Part shown: positions 1 to 7,632 of the stretch, one piece after another | Position numbering within the stretch: the stretch's first letter is position 1 | Layout of the letters: each line of letters starts with the position of its first letter | Assembly: GCF_001468285.1 (NCBI RefSeq) | Contig: NZ_LNSB01000018.1 | Location: 25,232-89,231 of the forward strand | From: Sphingopyxis sp. HIX | GTDB lineage: Bacteria > Pseudomonadota > Alphaproteobacteria > Sphingomonadales > Sphingomonadaceae | Direction: 5' to 3' | DNA length: 64,000 nt | Translations under genes and position numbers: made by a program | Notes under the pieces: generated by a model | The model's database searches: none | The model's input: only the letters and a program-made list of their open reading frames with translations | What the model was told of the DNA's origin: nothing

Positions 1-168
1 CGCCTCGGCATGCCCGGTGTCACCGCCGCACACCTGCTTGTAGGTGGGGTTGGCGACGCTGCCGCCGATATAGCCGCTCTCGACCGTGTCGACGCCGGCG
101 AGCGACTGGAACACCGCTTCGGTGCACCAGAAGCAGCCTCCGGCAAAAATGGCGGTTTCCTGGGTCAT
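1..168 (-). CDS. msrA: Peptide-methionine (S)-S-oxide reductase MsrA, N-terminal part
   Basis: Reduces methionine-S-sulfoxide in damaged proteins back to methionine, in the cytosol. The 56 visible codons start with [22 protein letters not shown] carries the catalytic cysteine of MsrA, and the later segment [21 protein letters not shown] matches the conserved substrate-binding stretch, allowing for the second cysteine position. The gene runs off the left edge, so its C-terminus is not seen. It lies downstream of the M48 protease on the same strand with a gap of about 54 nt. A weak hairpin in the gap suggests at least partly separate transcription. Family assignment is secure from the motif; nothing can be said about fusion to MsrB. 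Confidence 0.93.
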   Translation of the reverse strand, partial: MTQETAIFAGGCFWCTEAVFQSLAGVDTVESGYIGGSVANPTYKQVCGGDTGHAEA

Positions 169-205
169 GGGTCGATCCTTGCTGGGGAAGTGGGGTTGCG
201 CTCAA

Positions 206-227
206 AATAGGAAGCCGCGCGCCTATT
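206..227 (-). terminator. Weak hairpin after the M48 protease gene
   Basis: On the minus strand AATAGG and CCTATT face each other across 10 nt and are followed by a short T run. The left arm overlaps the protease stop codon. The stem is only 6 bp, so termination would be weak. Confidence 0.35.
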
Positions 228-1143
228 CCAAGGGTGCGAGCGCCGCGACGAGCGGCGGGCGTGCGGCGGGGTCGGCGGATCGCGCGGCCGTCATCGCCTC
301 GATCTCGGCCGCGATTGCAGCGATCCGCTCGCGGCGCGGCGGATGAGTCGTGGCGCGGATCAGCGGCTTCTTGTGCCGCTCCCAGAAGCGGATCGCGGCG
401 CGGGGATCATATCCCGCGTCGGCGAGCAGCCACACCGACAGCCGGTCGGCCTCGATCTCGGTCCGGCGGACGAGGTCCGTCGAACGGCTCGCCGCGAGCT
501 GGGCGGGGTGGCGGAGGACATTGTGAGCCAGCTCGTGCGCGACCACCGCGGCGAGCTCGTCGTCGGCGACTACCGACGCGGCGAGGCGCAGTGCCAAGCG
601 TACCAGCTTGCCGTTCGCAGCCGCCTGTTTCCCGCTGCGTTCGATCCGGAAGCCGCTCGCGCAGCCGGCCGACGCGCCGAGTTCGTAGCGCCGGCCGCCA
701 GCATCGGTGACGGTCAGGGGCGCAGAGGGTTCGCGCGCCGCGAGCATCACCTGCACCGCGTCGATCCGCACCGTCGGTCCGTCGCCGAACGTCGGGACCG
801 GCTGGCCGTCGATCGCCGCGATGGCAGTGCCGCGCACCAGCCCCGCGCGATCGGCGGGCGAGCCGGGCGCCATCGCCGCGACGAAGGGGCCGTCACCGCT
901 TGTGCCATAGGCAAGCTTCGCCGCCGCGCGCTGGCGCTTGTCGAAGCGCCGCAGGTCGCCGAGGATCCAGCCGGGCTGCGGCGTCACTTCGGGGCACCAG
1001 CGCGCGCCGCCGCTGGTCAGCCGCCAGCCGATGGTGGCGAGCCGCGCCTCCTGCCGCGCGATTCCGGCGGGATCGGCCGCGGCGGCGCTGGCTGGGGCCA
1101 GCACAGCAGCGACCAGCAGGAAGTGGAGGAGGTGAGGGCGCAT
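223..1143 (-). CDS. Secreted M48 family zinc metalloprotease with PDZ domain
   Basis: Predicted 306-residue exported peptidase. Residues 1-23 form a signal peptide (MRPHLLHFLLVAAVLAPASA). A PDZ-like segment lies at about 80-155 (GSPADRAGLVRGTAIAAIDG), and the zinc motif HELAH is at 203-207, followed by EIEADRLS near 229-236, which supplies the third ligand in M48 proteases. A longer open frame extends upstream to 1599, but its extra residues are low-complexity translation of the repeat region, so the signal-peptide ATG was chosen. Unlike BepA it has no visible TPR tail. The substrate is unknown; M48 periplasmic members usually act in envelope protein quality control. Placed upstream of msrA, it may join a protein-repair group, which is inference. 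Confidence 0.85.
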   Translation of the reverse strand: MRPHLLHFLLVAAVLAPASAAAADPAGIARQEARLATIGWRLTSGGARWCPEVTPQPGWILGDLRRFDKRQRAAAKLAYGTSGDGPFVAAMAPGSPADRAGLVRGTAIAAIDGQPVPTFGDGPTVRIDAVQVMLAAREPSAPLTVTDAGGRRYELGASAGCASGFRIERSGKQAAANGKLVRLALRLAASVVADDELAAVVAHELAHNVLRHPAQLAASRSTDLVRRTEIEADRLSVWLLADAGYDPRAAIRFWERHKKPLIRATTHPPRRERIAAIAAEIEAMTAARSADPAARPPLVAALAPLE

Positions 1144-1222
1144 TGCGTCCCTTATCGAGGCGGATGGCGTGGTTTGCAAATCGGCGTTGGGCGGCGGGTT
1201 TCGGGCGTTATTTGCGTCCCAG

Positions 1223-1367
1223 ATCCTCCCCACGCGCAGCGATGGGGAGGCGGCAGCGCGAAGCGCTGACGGAGGGGTCGACGCCGTCAGAGGGCGGTGC
1301 AAGGCCAGACCCCTCCACCACCGCTTCGCGGCGGTCCCCCTCCCCATGGCTGCGCCAAGGGGAGGAT
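1223..1367. repeat. Palindromic intergenic repeat, family B, copy 1
   Basis: A large imperfect inverted repeat. Outer arms read ATCCTCCCC and GGGGAGGAT; inner arms include GGAGGGG and CCCCTCC with CACCACCGC. It resembles the element at 55654-55810 closely in order and sequence. It lies between divergent genes, unlike most repeats in this window. Confidence 0.75.
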
Positions 1368-1372
1368 CTTTA

Positions 1373-1396
1373 CGGCAGCTCCCCACCCCAAAACCG
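1373..1396 (-). repeat. G-rich motif flanking repeat B1
   Basis: On the minus strand this reads GGTTTTGGGGTGGGGAGC, the same motif that forms the outer arm of the 55.6-kb repeat and occurs alone near 20135 and 55470. Confidence 0.6.
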
Positions 1397-1427
1397 TCAA
1401 GATCGCGATCGCGCCAAAAACGCTTCC

Positions 1428-1460
1428 GGGGGGCGGGGCCTTTCGGCCGCTCCGCCCCCC
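1428..1460. repeat. Long G/C hairpin
   Basis: GGGGGGCGG at 1428-1436 pairs with CCGCCCCCC at 1452-1460, with a further GGCC/GGCC pairing inside. No T run follows on either side, so it is recorded as structure without a role. Confidence 0.5.
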
Positions 1461-1501
1461 GTCTGCTTCGGGGGCAAGTGGGGATGTCCCAGGTGGGGGC
1501 A

Positions 1502-1531
1502 GGGGGTATCAGGGACCAGACTGATACCCCC
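1502..1531. repeat. Perfect 11-bp inverted repeat
   Basis: GGGGGTATCAG at 1502-1512 and CTGATACCCCC at 1521-1531 are exact complements separated by 8 nt, with a second hairpin CCGCTC-CTTT-GAGCGG immediately downstream. It lies about 270 bp before blaI; its role is unknown. Confidence 0.55.
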
Positions 1532-1748
1532 CACCGCTCCTTTGAGCGGAACACTCGGGAACATCCGATACCATACAAGGCCCGTGCCAGTTTCGGCACC
1601 TCGCGGTTTTCGGCGGGGAACGCTGGTTAGCGATTCCTTACCGCAATGCGGGGGTGTCAAAATTTCCGACAACCCGATCCTCCCGATCGCAAATCCATGG
1701 GGAGGATATCCGGCCGTTCAGCTTCGTTCAGCAAGCGTTCAGCCGATT

Positions 1749-1764
1749 GACTACATCTGTAGTC
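1749..1764. promoter_or_regulatory. BlaI/MecI-type operator
   Basis: GACTACATCTGTAGTC is a perfect 7+7 inverted repeat with a 2-nt centre and contains TACA-N2-TGTA, the core of BlaI/MecI operators. It overlaps a TTGACT hexamer at 1747-1752 that could be the -35 box, 36 bp before the blaI start, so binding would block the promoter. Confidence 0.8.
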
Positions 1765-1799
1765 GTATTGCAGATGAGGCTGAAGGGAGGGGTTCCGCG

Positions 1800-2168
1800 A
1801 TGGCCGAGCGCGCTAGCGAATCCGAGATGCAGGTGCTGTCGGCGCTGTGGGACGAATCCCCGCAGACCGCGGCCGACCTTGCCGAGACCGTCGGCACCGC
1901 GAACGGCTGGACGCTCGCGACGGTGAAGACCCTGCTCGCGCGCCTCGTCCAGAAGGGCGCGGTGACCGCCGAGGCCGAGGGCCGCCGTTATCTCTATCGC
2001 CCCGCGGTCGACCGCGCCGACGCCGTCGGCGACGAATCGCAGCGCTTCGTCGACCGCCTCTTCGGCGGCCGCGTCAGCCCGCTGATCGCGCACCTCGCCG
2101 AGCGTGAGGCGCTTTCCGACACCGATATCGCCGAGATCGAGGCCCTGCTGCGGAGGCTGAAATCATGA
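1800..2168 (+). CDS. blaI: BlaI/MecI/CopY family transcriptional repressor
   Basis: A 122-residue winged-helix repressor. The N-terminal 70 residues (SESEMQVLSALWDES, then TLATVKTLLARLVQKGAV) match the BlaI/MecI DNA-binding domain; the remainder is the dimerisation helix region. The ATG at 1800 follows an AGGGAGG ribosome site by 9 nt; longer upstream frames are repeat translation. It overlaps the sensor-protease gene by ATGA, the usual blaI-blaR arrangement, and a matching operator lies at 1749-1764. In the known system the membrane protease triggers cleavage of the repressor after ligand sensing. No beta-lactamase gene is present, so the regulon is probably something else or elsewhere. Confidence 0.92.
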   Translation: MAERASESEMQVLSALWDESPQTAADLAETVGTANGWTLATVKTLLARLVQKGAVTAEAEGRRYLYRPAVDRADAVGDESQRFVDRLFGGRVSPLIAHLAEREALSDTDIAEIEALLRRLKS

Positions 2169-3910
2169 ACGCCGACATGTTCTTCCAGGCTTGGGGCGAC
2201 ACGCTCGTCACCACAGCCGTGCTCGTGCTGATGATCCTCGTCATCCGCAAGCCCTTCGCGCGTCATTTCGGGCCGGGGCTCACCTATGCCTTGTGGGCGG
2301 TGCCCGCGCTGCGGCTGATGCTGCCGCCCTTGCCCTTCGCCGATCCGGTGGCCGCGCCCGTCGCGGCCGTGGTCCCGGCCGGCGCCGCGCCGATGGGCGA
2401 GCTGATCCTGATCGATGCGGTCGATACCGTCGGCGCCGCACCTGCCGCGCCCGCGCTGCCGCTCTGGTCCTTCGCCGACCTGCTGCCCTTGCTCTTTGCG
2501 ATCTGGGCGGCGGGGATGGTCGGTGTGCTCGCCGCCGCGATGCTGTCGCACCGCCGCTTCCGGCGCGAGGTGCTGACGGGCGCCGTCGAGCTCGAACCGA
2601 TCGGCAGCATCCGGCTGGTGATGACCGGCGCCGTCGACGGCCCCGTCGCCTTCGGCCTCTGGCGCCGCTTCGTCGCGGTGCCGCAGGATTTCTTCGCGCG
2701 CTACGTCGCGGAGGAACGCGCGCTCGCGATCGATCACGAGCTGGCGCATCACCGCCACGGCGACCTCTGGGCCAATGCCGCGGCGCTGCTGCTGCTCGCG
2801 GTGCAATGGTTCAACCCGCTCGCGTGGCGCGCGATCCGCGCCTTCCGGTTCGACCAGGAGGCCGCGTGCGACGCGCGCGTGCTCACCATGGTGGGTTCGG
2901 GGACCGACAACGCGCCGCGCAATGTGCGCACCGCGCGCTACGCCACCGCGATCGCCAAGGCGGCAGTCGGCTCGCGGCTGTCGCTCGCCGCACCGATGGC
3001 GGTCCACGACAATCTACAGGAGAGACTGACGATGCTGATGCAGGATGACATTTCCAAGAAACGCGGGCTGGTCGGCCGGCTGCTCGTCGGCGGCACGACG
3101 CTGGCGGTGCTCGCGACGACCGCGACGCTGGTTCCCGCGGGGATCGCGAGCGCCACCGCGCAGAGCGATATGCCCGCGCCCCCGGCGCCGCCCGAGGCGC
3201 CCGATGCGCCGCTGGCCCCCGACGCCCCGATGCCGCCCGAAGCGCCGGAAGTGATCACCGACGCGCACCGCGTGATGATCTTCACCAGCGACGAGGATGG
3301 CGAGGGCGCCAAGGCCGACGACGGCAAGAAGAAGCGCGAAGTGCACCGCATCATGATCCGCAACGGCGAGGTCAAGGACGGCGAGGGCAATGTCATGACC
3401 TGGGCGCCCGGCGACGCCAAGGTGAAGCGCTTCGAAATGCGCATGCCGGGCGCGCTGTCGCGCGACGATATCCTCGCGACGCTGAACGAGCAGGGCATCA
3501 CCGGCAGTCAGGCCGACGCGATCGCCGACAAGCTGGAGGCCAAGCGCAAGAAGCAGTTCGCCTTTGCCCCGATGCCGCCGATGGCGCCGCTGCCTCCGAT
3601 GCCGCCCATGCCCCCGATGAACTGGCAGTCGGTCGACGGCAAATCCTTCGGCTTCGCGCATTGCGGCAAGGGCCAGGCGCCGATGCCGCTGGTCAACCGC
3701 GACGACAAGGACGGCAAGAAGCACAGCCGCGTAATGATGGTCCGCTGCGGCACCCCGGGCGACAAGGCGGCGCAGCTGTCGGCGCTCAAAAAGGCGCGCG
3801 ATCAGTTCGCCGAGGGCCGCGGGTCGAAGGCGATGTCCGACGAGATTCGCGCCAAGGTCGCCGCCGACCTCGACAAGGCGATCGCCGAGCTCGAGAAAAG
3901 CCCGGACTGA
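2165..3910 (+). CDS. BlaR1-type M56 membrane metalloprotease sensor
   Basis: A 581-residue inner-membrane protease expected to inactivate the adjacent repressor. The N-terminal half has several hydrophobic segments and the zinc motif HELAH at 191-195 in a cytoplasmic loop (peptidase M56). A further membrane segment spans about 302-325. The C-terminal part is not a penicillin-binding domain: it has an Ala/Pro-rich stretch at about 337-361, a charged region, a Pro/Met run (PPMAPLPPMPPMPPM) near 469-485, and a helical, lysine-rich tail. What the exported part senses cannot be read from the sequence. It is translationally coupled to blaI (4-nt overlap) and ends before a strong terminator. Confidence 0.88.
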   Translation: MNADMFFQAWGDTLVTTAVLVLMILVIRKPFARHFGPGLTYALWAVPALRLMLPPLPFADPVAAPVAAVVPAGAAPMGELILIDAVDTVGAAPAAPALPLWSFADLLPLLFAIWAAGMVGVLAAAMLSHRRFRREVLTGAVELEPIGSIRLVMTGAVDGPVAFGLWRRFVAVPQDFFARYVAEERALAIDHELAHHRHGDLWANAAALLLLAVQWFNPLAWRAIRAFRFDQEAACDARVLTMVGSGTDNAPRNVRTARYATAIAKAAVGSRLSLAAPMAVHDNLQERLTMLMQDDISKKRGLVGRLLVGGTTLAVLATTATLVPAGIASATAQSDMPAPPAPPEAPDAPLAPDAPMPPEAPEVITDAHRVMIFTSDEDGEGAKADDGKKKREVHRIMIRNGEVKDGEGNVMTWAPGDAKVKRFEMRMPGALSRDDILATLNEQGITGSQADAIADKLEAKRKKQFAFAPMPPMAPLPPMPPMPPMNWQSVDGKSFGFAHCGKGQAPMPLVNRDDKDGKKHSRVMMVRCGTPGDKAAQLSALKKARDQFAEGRGSKAMSDEIRAKVAADLDKAIAELEKSPD

Positions 3911-3928
3911 GACTTTACGGCTTTTGAC

Positions 3929-3957
3929 GCGGGCGCCTTCTCCCCGGTGGGCGCCCG
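3929..3957. repeat. Inverted repeat after blaR-type gene
   Basis: GCGGGCGCC and GGGCGCCCGC flank about 11 nt. It precedes the true terminator and may support it. Confidence 0.45.
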
Positions 3958-3974
3958 CGGCAGGGGCGGGGAAA

Positions 3975-4000
3975 GGGAGCGGGCAACCGCTCCCTTTTTT
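3975..4000 (+). terminator. Rho-independent terminator
   Basis: GGGAGCGG (3975-3982) pairs with CCGCTCCC (3987-3994) across a 4-nt loop, followed by six T. It ends the blaI-blaR transcript just at the TetR stop codon. Confidence 0.85.
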
Positions 4001-4572
4001 CATGGGTCGAGCGACCGATCGACGCTCCGCCACCAGCGCTCAAGCGCTTCCCGGATTTCCGTTTCCGGATCGCCTTCGCGCTTGAAGGCCCACCAGATGA
4101 GCGTGCCCTGCCAGACCGCGAGCATCTGCCAGCCGATCTGATCGTCGGCGGTGGCTTGCAAGGGCAGGCGCCGTCCCAGCGCCTTCGCCAGATATTCGCC
4201 CCAGGCGCGCCCGCGTGCGCGCAGCAGGGGATTGCGGACATCCTCGCGCAGCAGCAGCAGGCCTTCGGTCATGGCATGCGCGGCCGTGCCGCCGGGCATC
4301 AGGCGGAGCAGCAACGCGATGGCGCCGGCAGGGGTCGACGGCGTGTCGGCGGCGGCGGCGGCCGTCAGCGCGTCGAGGCGATCCCAGGCATGGAGCAATA
4401 CCGCCTCGACCATCGCGTCGCGGGTCCCGAAACGCTGCACCAGCGTTGCCGCAGAAAGCCCCGTCGCCGCCGATGCGCGGGCAAAAGTCAGTCCATCGGG
4501 ACCCGCCGCCTCCACAGCATCCAGCAAGGCCTCCAGCGCCGCTTCATCGGAAATTCGCTTGCTTCGCCCCAT
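4000..4572 (-). CDS. TetR/AcrR family transcriptional regulator
   Basis: A 190-residue regulator. Residues 5-50 form the TetR helix-turn-helix (GLTFARASAATGLSAATLVQ, then RFGTRDAMVEAVL), followed by a helical ligand/dimer domain ending in a Trp-rich segment (WQGTLIWWAFKREG). It is divergent from the dihydrofolate-reductase-like gene, and the 49-bp gap contains a perfect inverted repeat, so it most likely controls itself and that neighbour. The ligand is unknown. The start at 4572 is the only ATG that keeps the full helix-turn-helix. Confidence 0.88.
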   Translation of the reverse strand: MGRSKRISDEAALEALLDAVEAAGPDGLTFARASAATGLSAATLVQRFGTRDAMVEAVLLHAWDRLDALTAAAAADTPSTPAGAIALLLRLMPGGTAAHAMTEGLLLLREDVRNPLLRARGRAWGEYLAKALGRRLPLQATADDQIGWQMLAVWQGTLIWWAFKREGDPETEIREALERWWRSVDRSLDP

Positions 4573-4588
4573 CGCGTAAATTTATAAA

Positions 4589-4608
4589 TGAATATTCGGT
4601 TATATTCA
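4589..4608. promoter_or_regulatory. Probable operator between TetR and DHFR-like genes
   Basis: TGAATAT (4589-4595) and ATATTCA (4602-4608) form a perfect inverted repeat with a 6-nt spacer in an unusually A+T-rich divergent promoter region. Confidence 0.7.
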
Positions 4609-4621
4609 AGGATGATTCGGA

Positions 4622-5167
4622 ATGGCAAAGATCAGGGGATATATCGCAGCGAGCCTCGACGGCTTTATCGCGGCCGCGGACGACAGCCTCGACTGGCTGT
4701 TCGCCTATGACGGCCTCGACCTCGGCAAGCACGACTATCGCCATTTCCTGGCCGGTATTCGGACGGTGGTGATGGGGCGCGCAACCTATGATTTTCTGGA
4801 CCGCGACGGCTCGCCCTGGGCCTATGGCGACCAGCGCGTGCTGGTGGTCACCTCGCGCCCGATCGCCGATCCGAAGGGGCCGCTCGAAACGCGCGGCGAT
4901 ATCGACGCCCTGATCGCCGAACTGCGCGTGCTGGGCGACGGCGACGTCTGGATGCTGGGCGGCGGGCAGTTGCAGATGGCGTTCATCGAACGCGGGGCGC
5001 TCGACGAGATCGAGATCTATGTGATGCCCGAACTGCTCGGCGGCGGGAAACCGCTGTTTCCTTCGACGGGCGTCCGCGAGCGGCTGCGCCTGATCGAAGC
5101 GGGTGCGCTCGATCGCGGGTGCGTGCGTCTCCATTATGCCTTCGACGGGCCCGCCGGCGGCAAGTGA
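4622..5167 (+). CDS. Dihydrofolate reductase family protein (RibD C-terminal-like)
   Basis: A 181-residue NADPH-binding oxidoreductase of the DHFR/RibD-C fold. It starts MAKIRGYIAASLDGFIA, the usual opening of this family, with GRATYDFL near 58 and the nucleotide-binding GGGQLQMAFI near 114. Such proteins are often annotated as deaminase/reductase-like, but true folate or riboflavin function is not implied. It sits alone, divergent from the TetR gene with a shared palindrome, and is probably induced with it. GGAT close before the ATG at 4622 serves as a weak ribosome site. Confidence 0.85.
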   Translation: MAKIRGYIAASLDGFIAAADDSLDWLFAYDGLDLGKHDYRHFLAGIRTVVMGRATYDFLDRDGSPWAYGDQRVLVVTSRPIADPKGPLETRGDIDALIAELRVLGDGDVWMLGGGQLQMAFIERGALDEIEIYVMPELLGGGKPLFPSTGVRERLRLIEAGALDRGCVRLHYAFDGPAGGK

Positions 5168-5243
5168 TCCGGTCGAGCCGGGGATCGGCGCTTTTATCCG
5201 CCGCCCCCTTTTGCTCGGCGTCCCGCAATGCCACATAGGCCGC

Positions 5244-6161
5244 ATGAGCGACGACAAGGCCTGGCCCGACAGCATCCATGCCGGCGAGTGCGAGCAGCAC
5301 GAGCCGCTGGTGCGCCGCGTGCTCGCGCCCAATCCCTCGCCCTACACCTTCACCGGCACGCAGACCTGGCTGGTCGGCGCGGGCAGCGACGTCGCGGTGA
5401 TCGATCCCGGCCCGACCGGCAGCGGGATGAGCATCGGCGATCCGCCCGACGCCAACGGGCAGGGGCATGTCGATGCGATCCTGCGCGCGGTCGAGGGCCA
5501 GCGCGTCGCCGCGATCCTCTGCACGCACACGCACCGCGACCATAGCCCCGCCGCCGCGCCGCTGCGCGAGGCGACCGGGGCGCCGGTCATCGGCTGCGCC
5601 CCGCTCGCGCTCCGCGACGACGGCCCGCGCGCCGATTCGGCCTTCGACCCCGATTATGCCCCCGACCGCGTGCTGGCGGACGGCGAGCGGATTTCGGGCG
5701 ACGGCTGGACGATCGAGGCGGTCGCGACCCCCGGCCACACCTCGAACCATCTCTGCTTCGCGCTCGTCGAAACGGGGGCGCTGTTCACCGGCGACCATGT
5801 CATGGCCTGGTCGACCAGCGTCGTCAGCCCGCCCGACGGCGACATGGCGGCCTATATGGCCAGCCTGTCGAAGCTCTACGAGCGCGGCGACCGCGTCTAT
5901 TATCCCGCGCACGGCCCCGCGGTGACCAAGCCGCGCCAGCTGGTGCGCGGCATGCTCGGCCACAGGAAGCAGCGCGAGCGCCAGATCCTGCGCGAACTCG
6001 AAAAGGGCACGCGCGTCATCCCCGACATGGTGACGCATATGTACAAGGGGCTCGACCCGCGGCTGACCGGCGCCGCAGGCCGCTCGGTGCTCGCGCATCT
6101 GCTCGACCTCAAGACCCGCGGCGTCGTGCACAATGCCGACGATGTCTGGACGCTTGTCTAG
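5244..6161 (+). CDS. MBL-fold metallohydrolase (LACTB2/GloB-like)
   Basis: A 305-residue metallo-beta-lactamase-fold hydrolase. The metal motif THTHRDH starts at residue 94 (H95, H97, D99, H100), with later ligands in TPGHTSNHLC and FTGDHVMAW, and the final histidine in YPAHGP. The C-terminal helical part (about 230-305, RGMLGHRKQRERQIL) is typical of the LACTB2-like group and resembles a winged-helix cap. The ATG at 5244 was preferred over the earlier in-frame start at 5103, which would overlap the previous gene. The substrate is unknown. The next gene begins on the base after its stop codon, so they are surely co-transcribed. Confidence 0.87.
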   Translation: MSDDKAWPDSIHAGECEQHEPLVRRVLAPNPSPYTFTGTQTWLVGAGSDVAVIDPGPTGSGMSIGDPPDANGQGHVDAILRAVEGQRVAAILCTHTHRDHSPAAAPLREATGAPVIGCAPLALRDDGPRADSAFDPDYAPDRVLADGERISGDGWTIEAVATPGHTSNHLCFALVETGALFTGDHVMAWSTSVVSPPDGDMAAYMASLSKLYERGDRVYYPAHGPAVTKPRQLVRGMLGHRKQRERQILRELEKGTRVIPDMVTHMYKGLDPRLTGAAGRSVLAHLLDLKTRGVVHNADDVWTLV

Positions 6162-6932
6162 ATGCTGCTCCCGCTCCTGATCGCCGCGGCGGCGCCCGAT
6201 CCGGTCGTGATTGCGCTCGTCGCCGACGAGGCGGGGCGGCAGTGCCTGCCCGACCGCAGCCTCTGCCTCGAAATCCCGCTCGACGCGGAGTCGGGCGAGT
6301 CGGGCCATCTGCGCCTGTCGGCCCCCGGCGCCGAAAGCGCGGCCGACAGCAGCTTCGCGCTCCCTTATGCGGGCGACGATGGCCAGTCGCTGGCGCTCTG
6401 GCCGCACCTGATCGCGGTGCCGCCATATGCCGAAGCCGCGCCCGACGCCCGCCAATATCTGATGGGCGTCGTCACCGGTACCAGCACCATGTATTCGGGC
6501 GGCGGCGGCAACGGCAGCCGGCTCCACCTGCTGCGCCTCGACACCACGCCGACCTCGACGCGCCTCGGCGACGAGGTGCTCGATGTTGTCTGGGACAGCT
6601 CGCTGATGATCCGTGCCTGCTTCTCGGAAGCCGATATGAAGGACCGCCGCGAGGCGTGCCACGACGAATATGGCTTCACCGCGTCGCTGACCGCCGCGCC
6701 GTCTGACGGCGCCGAACTGCCCGCGCTGACCTATCGCGCCGCCGCGAGCACTTATCCGCGAGGGGTGCGGCGTTCGGCCGACAATGGCGCCCTGAAGCTC
6801 GCGCCCGCCGACCTCGTCCGCGCGCCCGATCCCGAATGCAGCTATGCGCGCGTGCTGCACTACAACCCCGCGACGGCGCGCTACGAGATGGACCGGCCCG
6901 CGCCCGACTGTTCGGACTATACCACGCCATGA
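6162..6932 (+). CDS. Unknown exported protein
   Basis: A 256-residue protein I do not recognise. It opens with a short hydrophobic signal-like segment (MLLPLLIAAAAPD) and contains six cysteines arranged as near pairs (CLPDRSLC near 27-34, then ACF and ACHDEY around 147-166, and two near the C-terminus), which fits disulfide bonding in the periplasm. There are no membrane segments after the signal. It starts immediately after the MBL hydrolase stop and overlaps the DUF4230 gene by ATGA, so the three form a translationally linked set. Confidence 0.7.
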   Translation: MLLPLLIAAAAPDPVVIALVADEAGRQCLPDRSLCLEIPLDAESGESGHLRLSAPGAESAADSSFALPYAGDDGQSLALWPHLIAVPPYAEAAPDARQYLMGVVTGTSTMYSGGGGNGSRLHLLRLDTTPTSTRLGDEVLDVVWDSSLMIRACFSEADMKDRREACHDEYGFTASLTAAPSDGAELPALTYRAAASTYPRGVRRSADNGALKLAPADLVRAPDPECSYARVLHYNPATARYEMDRPAPDCSDYTTP

Positions 6933-7570
6933 CCGCGCCTTCGTCCTTCGCGCGCCTCTTACCGCGGCTGATCACGCTCGCCGCCGCGGCCTTGCTCGCG
7001 CTCGCCGCCTGGTGGGCCTATTCGGCGTGGCGCGACTGGCAGCGCGGTTACGATCCCGAAACCGTCGTCGCGGCGAGCCTGCAGGGGCTGCAGGAGCAGA
7101 ATATCCTCGTGCCCTTCACCGCGCGCTACGTCGCGGTGGTCACTTCAACGCAGAGCCGGCTGGGGCTGGAGGCGAAGAAGACGCTGATCATGCCGGGAAC
7201 GGTGCGCTACGAGCTCGACCTCGCCAAGCTCAAGCAATCCGATCTCGACTGGGATGCGGCGACCGGCGCGTTGACGGTGACGCTGCCGCCGCTGCGGCTC
7301 GCGGGTCCCGAGATCGACCTCAATGCGATCAGCGAGTTTCGCGACGGCACGATCCTGCTGACGCTGACCGACGCCGAAAAGACGCTCGACGCCGCGAACA
7401 GCAAGGCCGCGCAGGCCGAACTGATCAAGCAGGCGAAGGGCGCGACCCCGATGCGCCTCGCCGAGGGTGCGGCGCGGAACGCGGTCGAACAGAGCTTCGC
7501 GATGCCGCTCAAGGCCGCGGGGATCGACGCCAAGGTGATCGCGCGCTTTGCGGGCGAGGACGCGTCGTGA
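6929..7570 (+). CDS. DUF4230 domain-containing membrane-anchored protein
   Basis: A 213-residue protein with one N-terminal membrane anchor (about 10-32, ending WWAYSAWRDW) and an exported domain that matches the DUF4230 pattern: LGLEAKKTLIMPGTVRYELDL, then a predicted strand-rich core and a helical end. No enzymatic residues are known for this family. The ATG at 6929 is chosen because it overlaps the upstream stop as ATGA and gives a clean anchor. It is followed by nadA after 62 nt. Confidence 0.78.
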   Translation: MTAPSSFARLLPRLITLAAAALLALAAWWAYSAWRDWQRGYDPETVVAASLQGLQEQNILVPFTARYVAVVTSTQSRLGLEAKKTLIMPGTVRYELDLAKLKQSDLDWDAATGALTVTLPPLRLAGPEIDLNAISEFRDGTILLTLTDAEKTLDAANSKAAQAELIKQAKGATPMRLAEGAARNAVEQSFAMPLKAAGIDAKVIARFAGEDAS

Positions 7571-7632
7571 TTGCCCCGCCGCGGGGCGACGTGTAGAGGG
7601 CGCGCAAGGCAAAAGCCGCATAAGGAAACGCC

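Noticed and set aside
900..2168. Long + strand frame reading into blaI
   Set aside because: Its first 300 codons cover the antisense of the protease and the repeats; only the ATG at 1800 has a ribosome site and conserved start.
1800..3910. Beta-lactam resistance operon
   Set aside because: The regulator and sensor-protease are present but no beta-lactamase or penicillin-binding sensor domain is in the window.
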